Positions 1 through 9,276 are shown, counted from the first letter of the stretch. The stretch: 64,000 nt of DNA from Neisseria zalophi (GCF_008807015.1 NZ_CP031700.1:2009014-2073013); one strand, 5' to 3'. Program-made: numbers and translations. Notes: a model not told the origin generated them from the letters alone.

Positions 1-60
1 TCGGTTTATTGTAATCCGAATAGGATTGAATCTAATCATATTAATCATATCAAGCAACGC

Positions 61-116
61 GTGCGTGCTACGGGCACGCACCCTACCGCAAAACTAACCA
101 TCCCATGCGTAGGGTG
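61..116. repeat. Palindromic intergenic repeat
   Basis: This gene-free stretch at the left edge holds nested inverted repeats. GTGCGTGC (61-68) faces GCACGCAC (74-81), and CACCCTAC (79-86) faces GTAGGGTG (109-116). No coding region is visible in 1-220. The repeats look like the short GTAGGGTG/CACCCTAC palindromic sequences scattered between genes in commensal Neisseria. The function is unknown. Confidence 0.55.
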
Positions 117-276
117 TATGGCATAGCCACGCACACGGCTTTGTGAAAACCAACCATCGCGGGCATTCCGTCAGCACGCACGCTACACATGGTTTACACA
201 ATAAAAGGCCGTCTGAAAGATGAACTGCACCCCAAAAGTTGGACACTTCTCCAATCCATTAAGGTGCAGTTTTCTT

Positions 277-624
277 ATGAGCAAATATACATTAGACTTT
301 AAATACCAAGCCGTACAATATTACCGGCACGTACGCAGCCAACAGCGTACCGCCGATCATTTTAATATTTCCCGTACCCATTTACGCCGTTGGATAGCCG
401 CATACAACCAAGGCGGCATCCGCGCACTTGAGCATCCGCAGGCCATTATGACCATCAAACGTAAAAACCCCTTTATCGTCGATAAACCCGACCACGAAAA
501 AACACAGGCGGAACTAATCGAAGAGTTGCGCTATATGCGGGCGGAGAACGACTATCTAAAGGAATTAAAAGCCCTCAGGCAGAAAGAAGCGGTCGCCAAA
601 AAAGCGAAGCCGTCCAAGCACTGA
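277..624 (+). CDS. IS3-family transposase OrfA (helix-turn-helix subunit), copy 1
   Basis: 115 residues beginning MSKYTLDFKYQAV, with AAGGTG about nine bases upstream as ribosome site. The reading frame also extends upstream into the IS end, but those codons lie in the inverted repeat and are unlikely to be translated. The N-terminal half is the helix-turn-helix that binds IS ends (DHFNISRTHLRRW). The C-terminal part (residues about 72-115) is heptad-like and Lys/Glu-rich, as in the leucine-zipper multimerisation region of IS3 OrfA proteins. Near its 3' end the run AAAAAAG at 598-604 is a good site for programmed -1 frameshifting into orfB, which would give the OrfAB transposase. Confidence 0.9.
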   Translation: MSKYTLDFKYQAVQYYRHVRSQQRTADHFNISRTHLRRWIAAYNQGGIRALEHPQAIMTIKRKNPFIVDKPDHEKTQAELIEELRYMRAENDYLKELKALRQKEAVAKKAKPSKH

Positions 625-1424
625 GGGCAAAACATCCGCTTAAATACCTGCTGCACAGTGCTGCACTGCCCAAAAGCAGCTTTTATTACCACCACGGCCG
701 TCCCGACCCGGACGAACAGGACAAAGCCGCCGTTGCCGAAGTTTATGCCCGCCATCAAGGGCGTTACGGATACAGGCGGATTGCCGCCACTTTGTCATGG
801 AATAAGAAAAAGGTTGCCCGTTTGATGAAACTGTTGCAATTGAAAGCCAAAGTGCGTCCGAAAAAAGCCTACCGCCATCCGGCAATGGGGGAACCGTCGG
901 ATAATATTCTGAACCGCCGCTTTGAGGCGCAAAAACCTAATGAGAAATGGCTGACGGATGCCACCGAATTCAAGTGCAGCAATGGTAAACTGTATCTGTC
1001 ACCGATATTGGATGTATTTAACCGCGAAATCGTCGCTTATGCGATGAGCCGTCGCCCGAACAGCGAGATGGTGGAAAGAATGCTGAATGATGCGGTCTGC
1101 AAACTGACAAAGGCAGATAAAGTGCTGCTGCATTCCGATCAAGGTGTGCTGTACCGTACGGAAGCCTACCGCCGCACGTTGGCGGAACACGGCATAGTGA
1201 AGAGTATGTCGCGTAAAGGCAATTGTTGGGACAATGCACCGATGGAAAGCTTCTTTGCGATACTGAAGACGGAATGCTTTTATCAAGAAGGCAAACTTTC
1301 GACAACAGAGCTGATGCAGACAATAGATGACTATATACGATACTACAATCATAACAGATGTAGTTTGAAATTGAAAAAGCTGAGTCCTGTGGCATACAGA
1401 ACCCAGCTCGAAAAGGCAGCCTGA
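600..1424 (+). CDS. IS3-family transposase OrfB (DDE integrase domain), copy 1
   Basis: This frame is open from well before the orfA stop and runs on as ...LRAKHPLKYLLHSAALPKSS; the start given here is the frameshift point, not a start codon. The first in-frame ATG is at 792, which is too late to include the whole HTH_21-like region. The rve/DDE catalytic domain is intact: first Asp in WLTDATEF, second Asp in LHSDQG and Glu in MESFFAILKTE. Expression is inferred to occur as an OrfAB fusion by -1 slippage on the A-run at 598-604. No internal stop or frameshift damage is seen, so the element looks active. Confidence 0.88.
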   Translation, partial: KSEAVQALRAKHPLKYLLHSAALPKSSFYYHHGRPDPDEQDKAAVAEVYARHQGRYGYRRIAATLSWNKKKVARLMKLLQLKAKVRPKKAYRHPAMGEPSDNILNRRFEAQKPNEKWLTDATEFKCSNGKLYLSPILDVFNREIVAYAMSRRPNSEMVERMLNDAVCKLTKADKVLLHSDQGVLYRTEAYRRTLAEHGIVKSMSRKGNCWDNAPMESFFAILKTECFYQEGKLSTTELMQTIDDYIRYYNHNRCSLKLKKLSPVAYRTQLEKAA

Positions 1425-1510
1425 AAAGGCTTTTATGTTTGTCCAAGATTTGGGGGGCAGATCAAGATAATGTTTCAGACGGCCTTTTATAACTCAAAAG
1501 CAATATATGA

Positions 1511-3316
1511 TTAGGCTTCTTTGTTTTCAGTTTTCACACGCAAACGCAAGCCTAATTCGCGCAATTGTTTGTCGTCTACCGCATTAGGTGCGTTGGTGAG
1601 CAAGCATTGTGCCCGTTGTGTTTTCGGGAATGCAATCACATCGCGGATAGATTCCGCACCGGCCATCAGAGTAACCAAGCGGTCTAAACCGAATGCCAAA
1701 CCACCATGCGGTGGCGCGCCGAATTTCAGGTTATCCAGCAGGAAGCCGAATTTGTTTTGTTGCTCTTCCGGTGTGATTTTCAGGGCGGCAAATACTTTTT
1801 CCTGAATATCGGCACGGTGGATACGGATAGAGCCGCCGCCGATTTCCCAACCGTTGAGCACCATATCGTAAGCGCGTGCCAAGCAGTTTTCCGGATCAGA
1901 TTCCATTAAGTCTTCATGGCCGGGTTTCGGTGAAGTAAACGGATGGTGCATAGCGGCATAGCGGTTATTTTCCTCGTCGTATTCAAACATCGGAAAATCA
2001 ACCACCCACAAGGGTTTCCACTCGTCAACAAAATAGCCGTTTTCCGCACCGTGTTCATGGCCGATTTTAATACGCAGGGCGCCGATTGCTTCGTTCACCA
2101 CTTTGGCTTTATCGGCACCGAAGAAAATAATATCGCCGTTTTGCGCGCCGGTTTTGGCAATAATTTCTTTCAAGGCGGTTTCAGACAAGAATTTCACAAT
2201 CGGCGATTGCAAGCCGCTGTCTTCGCCGTTGCTGATATTGTTTACATCGTTCACTTTGATGTAGGCCAAGCCTTTGGCGCCGTAGATGCCGACAAATTTG
2301 GTGTATTCGTCGATGTCTTTACGGCTCAGTTTGGCACCGTTGGGCACGCGCAAGGCTACCACACGGCCGCCTTTCATATCGGCTGCGCCACGGAATACTT
2401 TGAATTCTTCCGTTTTCATTAGTTCGGTCAGCTCGGTGAATTGCAACGATACGCGCATATCGGGCTTATCCGAACCGTAGTAGAACATGGCATCGGCAAA
2501 AGTCATGCGCGGGAAGTCGCCAAGTTCTACGTTTAAGGTGTCTTTGAATACCTGCTTGGCCATACCCTCGGTGATATCCATAATTTCGTTTTCATCTAAA
2601 AATGAAGTTTCCAAGTCGATTTGGGTAAATTCGGGCTGGCGGTCGGCGCGCAAGTCTTCATCGCGGAAGCATTTGGTGATTTGGTAGTAGCGGTCGAAAC
2701 CGGCCACCATCAATAATTGTTTGAACAATTGCGGCGACTGCGGCAAGGCGAAAAACTCACCCGGATGCACGCGGCTGGGCACCAGATAATCGCGCGCGCC
2801 TTCGGGGGTAGAACGGGTCAACATCGGGGTTTCAATGTCGATAAAACCTTGTGTATCCAAATAACGGCGCACACCCATCGCCACTTTATAACGCAGTTTC
2901 AAATTATTCTGCATTTGCGGACGGCGCAAGTCGATAACGCGGTTGGTTAGGCGTACATTTTCGCTGATGTTTTCATCGTCGATTTGGAACGGCGGCGTCG
3001 CGGCGGCATTCAAGATTTCGATTTCTTTGGCCAGAATCTCAATTTTGCCGGAAATCATTTTATCGTTGGCCGTGCCCTCGGGGCGGTGGCGTACTTTGCC
3101 GGTAATGCTCAAAACGTATTCGTTACGGGCGGAATCGGCGGTTTGGAAAGCTTCGGGGGTATCCGGATCAATCACCACTTGAACCACGCCCTCGCGATCG
3201 CGCAAATCGATAAAAATCACACCGCCATGGTCGCGACGGCGGTGCACCCAGCCTTTCACCGTAACAGTTTGGTCTAAATATTGTTCGCTGATTAAGCCGC
3301 AATAGTTGGTACGCAT
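1511..3316 (-). CDS. aspS: Aspartyl-tRNA synthetase
   Basis: Cytoplasmic class IIb synthetase that charges tRNA-Asp. The start chosen is the ATG at 3316 ([12 protein letters not shown]), which has AAGGTGG just upstream, giving 601 residues, normal for the bacterial enzyme. An OB-fold anticodon-binding domain (about 1-110) is followed by the catalytic core with motif 2 ([20 protein letters not shown]), the bacterial GAD insertion in the middle, and motif 3 (GLAFGLDRL) near the C-terminus. It lies 127 bp downstream of the DUF502 gene on the same strand and may be co-transcribed with it. Its downstream DUS hairpin has been interrupted by IS copy 1. Confidence 0.97.
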   Translation of the reverse strand: MRTNYCGLISEQYLDQTVTVKGWVHRRRDHGGVIFIDLRDREGVVQVVIDPDTPEAFQTADSARNEYVLSITGKVRHRPEGTANDKMISGKIEILAKEIEILNAAATPPFQIDDENISENVRLTNRVIDLRRPQMQNNLKLRYKVAMGVRRYLDTQGFIDIETPMLTRSTPEGARDYLVPSRVHPGEFFALPQSPQLFKQLLMVAGFDRYYQITKCFRDEDLRADRQPEFTQIDLETSFLDENEIMDITEGMAKQVFKDTLNVELGDFPRMTFADAMFYYGSDKPDMRVSLQFTELTELMKTEEFKVFRGAADMKGGRVVALRVPNGAKLSRKDIDEYTKFVGIYGAKGLAYIKVNDVNNISNGEDSGLQSPIVKFLSETALKEIIAKTGAQNGDIIFFGADKAKVVNEAIGALRIKIGHEHGAENGYFVDEWKPLWVVDFPMFEYDEENNRYAAMHHPFTSPKPGHEDLMESDPENCLARAYDMVLNGWEIGGGSIRIHRADIQEKVFAALKITPEEQQNKFGFLLDNLKFGAPPHGGLAFGLDRLVTLMAGAESIRDVIAFPKTQRAQCLLTNAPNAVDDKQLRELGLRLRVKTENKEA

Positions 3317-3443
3317 AAAATCCACCTTATTTGTTTCGTTTATTTTCAATTGTATTCAATTTAACTGATTGATTTAATAACAACTGCCTACTGCTTAATC
3401 AAGCATAGGCCGTCTGAAATACTATATTCTATTCGTTTATGGC

Positions 3444-4130
3444 TTATTGTGTTTTTTCAATCGGTATATTATGTTCGGGTAATGTTTTTACACCCAATTC
3501 ATCCGGTAAAACCATACCCAGTGAAATCACATATTTCAATGCATCATCCACGCTCATATCCAGCTCGCGTATATCACTTTTTTTTACCATTACATAATAA
3601 CCGCCAGTCGGGTTAGGCGTAGTAGGAACATAAACAGACACATATTCCTCATCATCCAAACTGCGCCGGATAGCATCGGATATATGGCCGGACACGAATG
3701 CAATAGTCCAAATTCCCGGCTGCGGAAACGGAACCAAAACTGGTGTTTTAAAAGAACGGCTGTTATCCGACAAAAGTGATTCCGATACTTTTTTTACACT
3801 CGAATAAATCGACTTAACAACAGGAATCCGGCCGAGTAATTGATCCCAAAAACCAATCAGGCGCTTGCCAATCATATTGGCACCGAAAAGCCCTGTAACA
3901 AATAAAGCCAATACTGTAATAATCACACCCAGCCCGGGAATATTGAAACCCAGCAAATATCTCGGCTGCCACCGCATAGGTAAAAGATTGAGCAGTTGGT
4001 CTGAAGCGGAAATAATATATGTCACCACCCATAGCGTAACCACTATCGGCAGCCACACCAAAACACCTGTAATCAGGTATTTCCTTAATGCTTTGGCTAT
4101 GCCGCCGCTTTCAACCGGTTCGCTGGCCAT
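3444..4130 (-). CDS. DUF502 family inner-membrane protein
   Basis: 228 residues. Two hydrophobic helices are visible, about 18-40 and 62-88. They are followed by a soluble domain with motifs typical of DUF502: GRIPVVKSIYSSVKK, the FVSGHI region, and VYVPTTPNPTGG with the conserved PTTPNPTGG. The family is widespread in proteobacteria and plant membranes and has no settled biochemical function. The gene precedes aspS in the same direction, so co-transcription is plausible. The assignment to the family is firm; any role would be a guess. Confidence 0.9.
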   Translation of the reverse strand: MASEPVESGGIAKALRKYLITGVLVWLPIVVTLWVVTYIISASDQLLNLLPMRWQPRYLLGFNIPGLGVIITVLALFVTGLFGANMIGKRLIGFWDQLLGRIPVVKSIYSSVKKVSESLLSDNSRSFKTPVLVPFPQPGIWTIAFVSGHISDAIRRSLDDEEYVSVYVPTTPNPTGGYYVMVKKSDIRELDMSVDDALKYVISLGMVLPDELGVKTLPEHNIPIEKTQ

Positions 4131-4284
4131 ATATATGTGTTCCTTTCATAAGGGCAATTGCCCAAACGCGACATTATACGTGTTCAGGTGACAATAGACG
4201 AGTATCACGCTGTTAAAAACAGCCGTCTGAATAATATCGGCGGCCATTTAAAACAGCCTGATGCTCAAAAACAATCAAACCTTA

Positions 4285-5427
4285 TTAAAATCCGTCCCAA
4301 TCGTTCAACATAATACCGAAACCAATGCTGTTGTGTTTATGATTATAATCCAGAAGGCTTTCACCATAACCGTGCACGCCTTGAATATAACCTTTCAGCT
4401 TGCCTTTCAATGGGAAAGTATAATCGGCCTGAATACCGCCTTTACCTGTTTTCGGATTGTAGCGCATGGTGGTGGCAATGGTTTGCTTATCACTAAAGCG
4501 GTATTGCACTTTTAAATCACCATAACCCATATATTTCATTAGATCGGGATTGTCGTCTTTCTCTCCTTTCTGATCGAAAGCCCGCACCCAAACGCGTGGA
4601 ATCACCGTTAATTTACCCCACTCCATACCGGCCATACCATAAATCCTATTCCAAGAGCGGGATAACGGACGGCTTTGTCCGTTCGACTGATGCACCAAAC
4701 CCAAACCCAACACGCGCAGCTTACCGCCACCGGGTAAATCAGCCTTCACCGGCTGGGTAATAAATACTTCAGGCGTATAGTCATTATTGCGGAACGGTGC
4801 CGATTGCTCACCCTGATTCCAAAGCTGCCAATGAGCTGTTTGCGTATAGCCGAACCAAATATCGGCACGGCTCTTAAACACATCTTCCATCAACTTGGTT
4901 TTGAAAGATATCTGCATTTTGGTTTCAAGTCGTTTTTGGTCTCTGGCTCGTGAAGCATCAGTGACACCACGTGTCGGCGACTCAGGGTAATAGTTAGGCG
5001 TGCTGTTGTACCATGCCGGCAACAAATATATAGGATTGTGTTCGCGAACCGATAAAATGCCGCGCACATCATTTCTATCCAAGTCATACATTAGGCTTAA
5101 CGGCGTGTAGGCATCGGCCGCATCCAATAATGCTTCCGAAGGCTCCACACCTGCTTTATCATCGCTGAATACAACGGTTGCTTTTTTATTAGACAAACTT
5201 TCATCAACCGTTTTGACCAAATCTACTGCTTTAGACGGTTGAACAGGGGCCACCGGCGGCGCCTGTGGCGGAAGCTGCGCCGCATAAATTTTGTCAAAAC
5301 ACGCCAAACGTAGTGAATTGTCTTTGATTAAAGTACATTGCAAAGCTTGAGCATCAGCACCATCCGTAGCAAAAGCAGGTAGTGATATCCCAGCAGTAAC
5401 ACCAAAAATAAAAATACGCTTCAACAT
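4285..5427 (-). CDS. pldA: Outer-membrane phospholipase A (OMPLA)
   Basis: 380 residues with a signal peptide cleaved after about residue 20 (LPAFA). It hydrolyses acyl chains of phospholipids in the outer membrane and is linked to lipid asymmetry and autolysis. The catalytic segment GLVHQSNGQS gives His246 and Ser248, with Asn260 in SWNR. The spacing is identical to the E. coli His142/Ser144/Asn156 triad. Residues about 21-105 form an N-terminal extension relative to E. coli, containing a Pro-rich linker (QLPPQAPPVAPVQP). The remainder is the 12-stranded barrel. It is upstream of DUF502-aspS on the same strand, with a 154-bp gap. Confidence 0.95.
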   Translation of the reverse strand: MLKRIFIFGVTAGISLPAFATDGADAQALQCTLIKDNSLRLACFDKIYAAQLPPQAPPVAPVQPSKAVDLVKTVDESLSNKKATVVFSDDKAGVEPSEALLDAADAYTPLSLMYDLDRNDVRGILSVREHNPIYLLPAWYNSTPNYYPESPTRGVTDASRARDQKRLETKMQISFKTKLMEDVFKSRADIWFGYTQTAHWQLWNQGEQSAPFRNNDYTPEVFITQPVKADLPGGGKLRVLGLGLVHQSNGQSRPLSRSWNRIYGMAGMEWGKLTVIPRVWVRAFDQKGEKDDNPDLMKYMGYGDLKVQYRFSDKQTIATTMRYNPKTGKGGIQADYTFPLKGKLKGYIQGVHGYGESLLDYNHKHNSIGFGIMLNDWDGF

Positions 5428-5726
5428 GGTTAAAAATCCATTTGATTCAATTAAATTATCTGCCTTTAATGATAATATAAAATGCTTACTATATGCCGAT
5501 TATCCAGCATAAAATACTCAAATGGTATACATTATTTATATTACTCAAGATCAGATTGACGACCATCTGAATATCACAATTTCAAAATATAAATAAAATC
5601 CGCCCCGTATTGTGCCAATTTTATTATTAAAACAGTAATTACTGATCGTATCGGAAAATGAAACAATTCCCTTACTGCTGCCTAATAGGCTGCATATAAT
5701 TTATTATGTTTCATTTAAAAAATTAA

Positions 5727-5759
5727 TGCCCCGAAGGCTTTTATCTACACTTCGGGGCA
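5727..5759 (-). terminator. Rho-independent terminator downstream of rpsT
   Basis: TGCCCCGAAG pairs with CTTCGGGGCA around a 13-base loop, followed on the minus strand by a T-rich tract. It lies about 85 bases after rpsT. The rest of 5428-5842 is AT-rich with no convincing gene. Confidence 0.75.
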
Positions 5760-5842
5760 CTGACTATTTACTAAACCATACAGCCGGCAACATCTCTATA
5801 CTTCCTGTTTAACCGACAGATGCCAAACAGCCTGTACAAAAA

Positions 5843-6106
5843 TTAAGCCAAAGCTTTGATTTTGGCAGATAAACGGCTTTTATGGCGGGCTGCTTTGTTT
5901 TTATGGTAAACGCCTTTATCGGCAAGACGGTCAATCACTTTTACCGCTTCTTGATAAACTGCTTGAGCAGCTGCTTTATCACCTGTTTCAACTACTTTCA
6001 GAACCTTTTTCACTGCAGAACGGAAAGCAGTACGCTGGCTGGCGTTGTGAGCACGTTGTTTAACCGACTGGCGGGCACGCTTACGGGCTTGTGCGCTATT
6101 TGCCAT
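5843..6106 (-). CDS. rpsT: 30S ribosomal protein S20
   Basis: 87 residues, strongly basic, beginning [14 protein letters not shown] as S20 proteins do, and full length for the family. It binds 16S rRNA early in 30S assembly. The coding region is preceded by AGGAGATATTAAAT before the ATG, a strong ribosome site. It is transcribed alone on the minus strand, with a terminator at 5727-5759, and is divergent from potD. Confidence 0.97.
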   Translation of the reverse strand: MANSAQARKRARQSVKQRAHNASQRTAFRSAVKKVLKVVETGDKAAAQAVYQEAVKVIDRLADKGVYHKNKAARHKSRLSAKIKALA

Positions 6107-6316
6107 ATTTAATATCTCCTGATAAAAATCAAATTTCGTAAACGCTCAATTTTAAAGACTTACCCCATTATGCGCAAGTGTTTTAATTAAAATCTGTTTT
6201 TCAAATCCTTGCTTATTTGTTTTTAAGAAAATATTCACACCAGCCACCGCCTTTTTCAGACGGCCTGTCTATTTCACCTGTCTTATCCAAAGTGATATAT
6301 CAACTTTGATATCACT

Positions 6317-6345
6317 TTGATTTTTCATAAGCATTACTTTACAAT
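6317..6345 (+). promoter_or_regulatory. Predicted sigma-70 promoter for potD
   Basis: TTGATT at 6317-6322 and TACAAT at 6340-6345, separated by 17 bases, predict a start of transcription near 6352, about 67 bases before the potD ATG. Confidence 0.6.
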
Positions 6346-6351
6346 ACGCGC

Positions 6352-6392
6352 ACCGCCGCCGGGGTGTATATGGGGTGGCGGTTTTTTATTTT
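6352..6392 (+). terminator. Terminator-like hairpin in the potD leader
   Basis: ACCGCC (6352-6357) can pair with GGCGGT (6377-6382), directly followed by TTTTTTATTTT. It starts where transcription from the predicted promoter would begin and ends about 27 bases before the potD start codon. CACC (6351-6354) can instead pair with GGTG (6363-6366), a weak competing hairpin. The arrangement suggests attenuation or a very short terminated RNA; this is inference. Confidence 0.55.
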
Positions 6393-6418
6393 AACCTTTC
6401 ATCAGGAAACCAACCCGT

Positions 6419-7570
6419 ATGAAAAAATCAGTATTAGCCGTTATGGCTGCCTTATCTTTGGCGGCTTGCGGCGGACAAAGTGAACAAAATACCGCCCAAC
6501 CTCAAGCAGATGCAAGTTCTGCCTCTGCTGCCACCGGCGGTCTGCCCGTAACCGACACGCTTAATATCTACAACTGGTCTAACTATGTAGATGAAAGCAC
6601 GGTTGAAGACTTTAAAAAAGCCAACAATTTAAACCTGACATACGATTTGTATGAAAACAACGAAACATTGGAAGCCAAAGTCTTAACCGGTAAATCAGGC
6701 TATGACTTGGTCGTGCCCGGTATTGCTTTCCTACCACGCCAGATCCAAGCGGGTGCATACCAAAAAATCAATAAAGACTTGATTCCCAATTATAAGAATC
6801 TTGACCCTGAAATGATGAAAATGATGGAAGCAGCCGACCCGGGTAATGAATATGCCGTGCCCTATTTCTCAGGCGTTAATACTTTGGCGATTACTGCCAA
6901 AGGTAAAGAAGCTTTAGGCGGCGAACTACCTGAAAATGGTTGGGATTTATTATTCAAACCTGAATATACCAACAAACTGAAATCATGCGGTATTGCTTTA
7001 TGGGATACCCCGAGCGAAATGTTCCCAATTGTATTGAACTACTTGGGCAAAGACCCGAAAGGCAGTAATACGGAAGACATCAAGGCCGCCGCAGCCGTAT
7101 TGCAAGCCATACGCCCCGATGTAAAACGTTTCAGCCCTTCAGTTATCGACGAATTGGCACGCGGCGATGTTTGCTTGGCAGCCGGTAACGGTGGTGATTT
7201 GAATATGGCCAAAGCCCGTTCCGAAGAAGTGAAAAACAATGTCGGTATTGATGTGTTAACGCCAAAAGGCATGGGCTTCTGGATTGAATCTTGGCTGATT
7301 CCCGCCGATGCGAAAAATGTGGCCAATGCACATAAATACATTAACTACACTTTGGATCCGGAAATTGCCGCGAAAAACGGCAACGCCGTAACCTTCGCTC
7401 CGGCCAGCCTGCCGGCACGTGAAAAAATGGATCCGGCACTGGTTGCCACCCGCTCTATCTTCCCAAATGAAGAAGATGTGAAAAACGGCTTCCTGATGCC
7501 GCAAATGGATAACGATGCCAAAAAGCTGACTGTCAATCTGTGGCAGAAAATCAAAGTCGGCACTAACTAA
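6419..7570 (+). CDS. potD: Polyamine ABC transporter substrate-binding lipoprotein (PotD/PotF family)
   Basis: 383 residues. A lipoprotein signal with lipobox LAAC places the lipidated Cys at residue 17. The mature protein is a family 1 solute-binding protein, with the early motif LNIYNWSNYVDEST and the FDLVVPS-like YDLVVPGIAFLPRQ typical of PotD/PotF. It should capture putrescine or spermidine in the periplasm for a PotABC-type importer. No permease or ATPase gene is adjacent, so it is an orphan binding protein, as is common in Neisseria, where several unlinked potD copies exist. The first half resembles PotF slightly more than PotD; the ligand cannot be settled from sequence. It has its own promoter and a good terminator. 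Confidence 0.93.
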   Translation: MKKSVLAVMAALSLAACGGQSEQNTAQPQADASSASAATGGLPVTDTLNIYNWSNYVDESTVEDFKKANNLNLTYDLYENNETLEAKVLTGKSGYDLVVPGIAFLPRQIQAGAYQKINKDLIPNYKNLDPEMMKMMEAADPGNEYAVPYFSGVNTLAITAKGKEALGGELPENGWDLLFKPEYTNKLKSCGIALWDTPSEMFPIVLNYLGKDPKGSNTEDIKAAAAVLQAIRPDVKRFSPSVIDELARGDVCLAAGNGGDLNMAKARSEEVKNNVGIDVLTPKGMGFWIESWLIPADAKNVANAHKYINYTLDPEIAAKNGNAVTFAPASLPAREKMDPALVATRSIFPNEEDVKNGFLMPQMDNDAKKLTVNLWQKIKVGTN

Positions 7571-7601
7571 TCTTCCCATACTTTCATATTAGGCAATATC
7601 A

Positions 7602-7637
7602 AACAACGGCTTTTATACAGCCGTTGTTTTTTATTTT
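7602..7637 (+). terminator. potD terminator
   Basis: AACAACGGCT pairs with AGCCGTTGTT around a 7-base loop, followed by a T-rich run (TTTTTTATTTT). Confidence 0.85.
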
Positions 7638-7857
7638 ACAGTCGGCAAGATAAAAAACTGAGGCCGTCTGAAAAATCAAGCATATCTCTTATTTCTAAAA
7701 TTTCTATCTTTTTTAAAAACAAAGATATAGCCTACTATTTTTAAAAAAACTGAGTTTTCTCTTTCGTATAAACAACCAACTTATATACCAATATCAGCTT
7801 GATAGCGGCTATAATTTCCTATTAGGAAACGAATGTTAAATAAAATTGGTATTTATC

Positions 7858-7928
7858 AAACATCAGGCATTCCATACAATACACACATCAACAAAACAGG
7901 CAGCCGATAAAAATATTGCCTGATGTTT
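7858..7928 (+). promoter_or_regulatory. Leader inverted repeat upstream of secreted peptide A
   Basis: AAACATCAGGCA (7858-7869) is the perfect reverse complement of TGCCTGATGTTT (7917-7928), with a 47-base loop between, ending 37 bases before the start codon. Copy B has one change in the left arm that turns an A-U pair into a G-U pair, so pairing is kept in RNA. Confidence 0.6.
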
Positions 7929-7965
7929 AAAACCCAATAAAAAATACACCATGAGGACAATTATC

Positions 7966-8205
7966 ATGAAAAAAACTATGCTTACTTTCGCCGCTTTAGC
8001 TACCTTAGCCACTTCTTTCGCTTCTGCCCGCGGTGCCCACATGCCTAAATATGATCATGCCAATGATTCAGGCCCTATCGCAGGCTTGCAAGCAACCAAT
8101 GATGATTATGAAGACAGCATCCAATTCATCGCTCCGCGCACCGGTATTGATGAAAATGCTTTCCAATATCAATATGAACATTTAGGCCGCACTGACCGCC
8201 ATTAA
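7966..8205 (+). CDS. Small secreted protein of unknown function, copy A
   Basis: 79 residues starting MKKTMLTFAALATLATS, with GAGG nine bases upstream; an ATG five codons earlier overlaps this ribosome site and is not preferred. A classical signal peptide is predicted to be cut after FASA, leaving about 58 residues rich in Asp, Tyr, His and Gln and without Cys. No family is recognised. The mature part has no membrane helix. The near-identical copy B at 11707-11946 differs by one residue (Asp to Asn in the ATND segment). A DUS-pair terminator follows directly. The long structured leader suggests post-transcriptional control. A function as a secreted or periplasmic peptide is inferred from the signal peptide only. 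Confidence 0.8.
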   Translation: MKKTMLTFAALATLATSFASARGAHMPKYDHANDSGPIAGLQATNDDYEDSIQFIAPRTGIDENAFQYQYEHLGRTDRH

Positions 8206-8228
8206 ATATAAGTTTGCCATGAGGGTTG

Positions 8229-8266
8229 ACAGGCCGTCTGAAAAATTTCAGACGGCCTGTTTTTTA
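8229..8266 (+). terminator. DUS-pair terminator after secreted peptide A
   Basis: ACAGGCCGTCTGAAA pairs with TTTCAGACGGCCTGT and is followed by six T residues. Confidence 0.9.
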
Positions 8267-8320
8267 TAGTCATTATTATTTTTAATACCGAGTATATTAA
8301 AACCGGTTGATGCAATATAT

Positions 8321-9070
8321 TTACTTGGACTCCAAAACAATTCCATCAAAATATCCACGCATACCACAATATAATTCTCGATATTTATTATTAATATCTT
8401 TCAATAAAAGCTGGCTTCTGCCTTTTTGTGTGGCGGGGTATAGGCGTAATTCATAAGTTTCCCCTTGCTGATCAGTATTTAAAACCCAATGATTTTTTGA
8501 CCAGAATGCCAAATGGTCACTAATATTGCATAAATGCAAATTGGTAAAAATTAATTCCGCGTCAACGATAGCCAGATAAGGCTTGCCGGGAATACGGTGA
8601 ATAGAAATACGATTAGTGGCGGCTTGCTTATCAGACCATTGCCTATTAGCCGGGTTATAGGTAGAAATATTTGTGGGTTGATAGAAATCACCAAATGCTG
8701 TTCGGCCGGGTAGTTCGGAATCTTTAAAATCAACCGGATAACTCCACGCGGTACCTAAAGTAGCTCTGCCACCCATGCGTTCTCTATATTCTTGAATAAG
8801 ACAGCTTTCATCTTTACAGGTATTGCGCTGAAATTTCAGCCATTGCGACTGCTCTTGACGTATATTATTTTTATTTGCCGCATCGTTGGTTAGTTGTGCT
8901 TGGTATTTTTTAGCCAAAGCACCATCCAGAGTGGAGAGTTCTGTGTTAGCACACACTGTTTTTTCCACCCAACTTTGCGCTTGAGTGCAATCAAAACCTG
9001 CTGAATGGGCAAAATTGAAGCTGATTGTGAAAGCGAAAAGCCCAATAATGGTAAAAATTGATTTTTTCAT
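8321..9070 (-). CDS. LprI-like (DUF1311) periplasmic protein
   Basis: 249 residues with a signal peptide (MKKSIFTIIGLFAFTISFNFAHSA split into basic start and hydrophobic core). Residues about 25-105 match the DUF1311/LprI fold, with the spaced cysteines FDC, KTVC, NTC and SC, and WLKFQR followed by YRERM. This fold is associated with inhibition of lysozyme. The remaining 140 residues have three further cysteines and no family I recognise. It is a separate minus-strand transcript between the two 392-bp repeats. A lysozyme-inhibitor role is inferred from the family and unproven for proteins with this C-terminal extension. Confidence 0.75.
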   Translation of the reverse strand: MKKSIFTIIGLFAFTISFNFAHSAGFDCTQAQSWVEKTVCANTELSTLDGALAKKYQAQLTNDAANKNNIRQEQSQWLKFQRNTCKDESCLIQEYRERMGGRATLGTAWSYPVDFKDSELPGRTAFGDFYQPTNISTYNPANRQWSDKQAATNRISIHRIPGKPYLAIVDAELIFTNLHLCNISDHLAFWSKNHWVLNTDQQGETYELRLYPATQKGRSQLLLKDINNKYRELYCGMRGYFDGIVLESK

Positions 9071-9243
9071 ACAATATTCGCTCTATAAAAATAAATGCCA
9101 TTATTGATATATTGCATGACTGAGTGAAAAATATCTAGTTATTGATATTAATAGATTTGCCATTATAGGGTTGGCATTCTTCGTGTCTGATAGATGAAAC
9201 CCAGAATAATAAGGATATAAAGAATATTCAAATATCAAAAAGT

Positions 9244-9276
9244 TAAGGGCTGCCCTATCATATCGGGCAGCCCTTA
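9244..9276 (-). terminator. Terminator after the beta-propeller gene
   Basis: TAAGGGCTGCCC pairs with GGGCAGCCCTTA around nine bases; the minus strand continues with a T-rich tract. The surrounding 9071-9298 has no convincing gene. Confidence 0.8.

Larger units (their letters stand above)
221..1464 (+). mobile_element. IS3-family insertion sequence, copy 1
   Basis: Complete 1244-bp element. Imperfect terminal inverted repeats are visible: the left end starts TGAACTGCACCCCAAA and the complement of the right end starts TGATCTGCCCCCCAAA, both continuing to TTGGACA. A 3-bp target duplication AGA flanks it (218-220 and 1465-1467). It carries two overlapping reading frames (orfA, orfB), as expected for IS3/IS150-type elements. 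It lies between GGCCGTCTGAAA on the left and TTTCAGACGGCC on the right, so it has split a DUS-pair hairpin downstream of aspS. It is nearly identical to copy 2 at 11989-13232, with the same length and orientation. Confidence 0.95.
7814..8205 (+). repeat. 392-bp direct repeat, copy A (leader plus secreted-peptide gene)
   Basis: This segment recurs at 11555-11946 in the same orientation with six differences counted by eye. It contains about 150 bases of leader and the complete small gene, and similarity stops at the stop codon. The two copies bracket 3.3 kb with three minus-strand genes. Confidence 0.95.
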
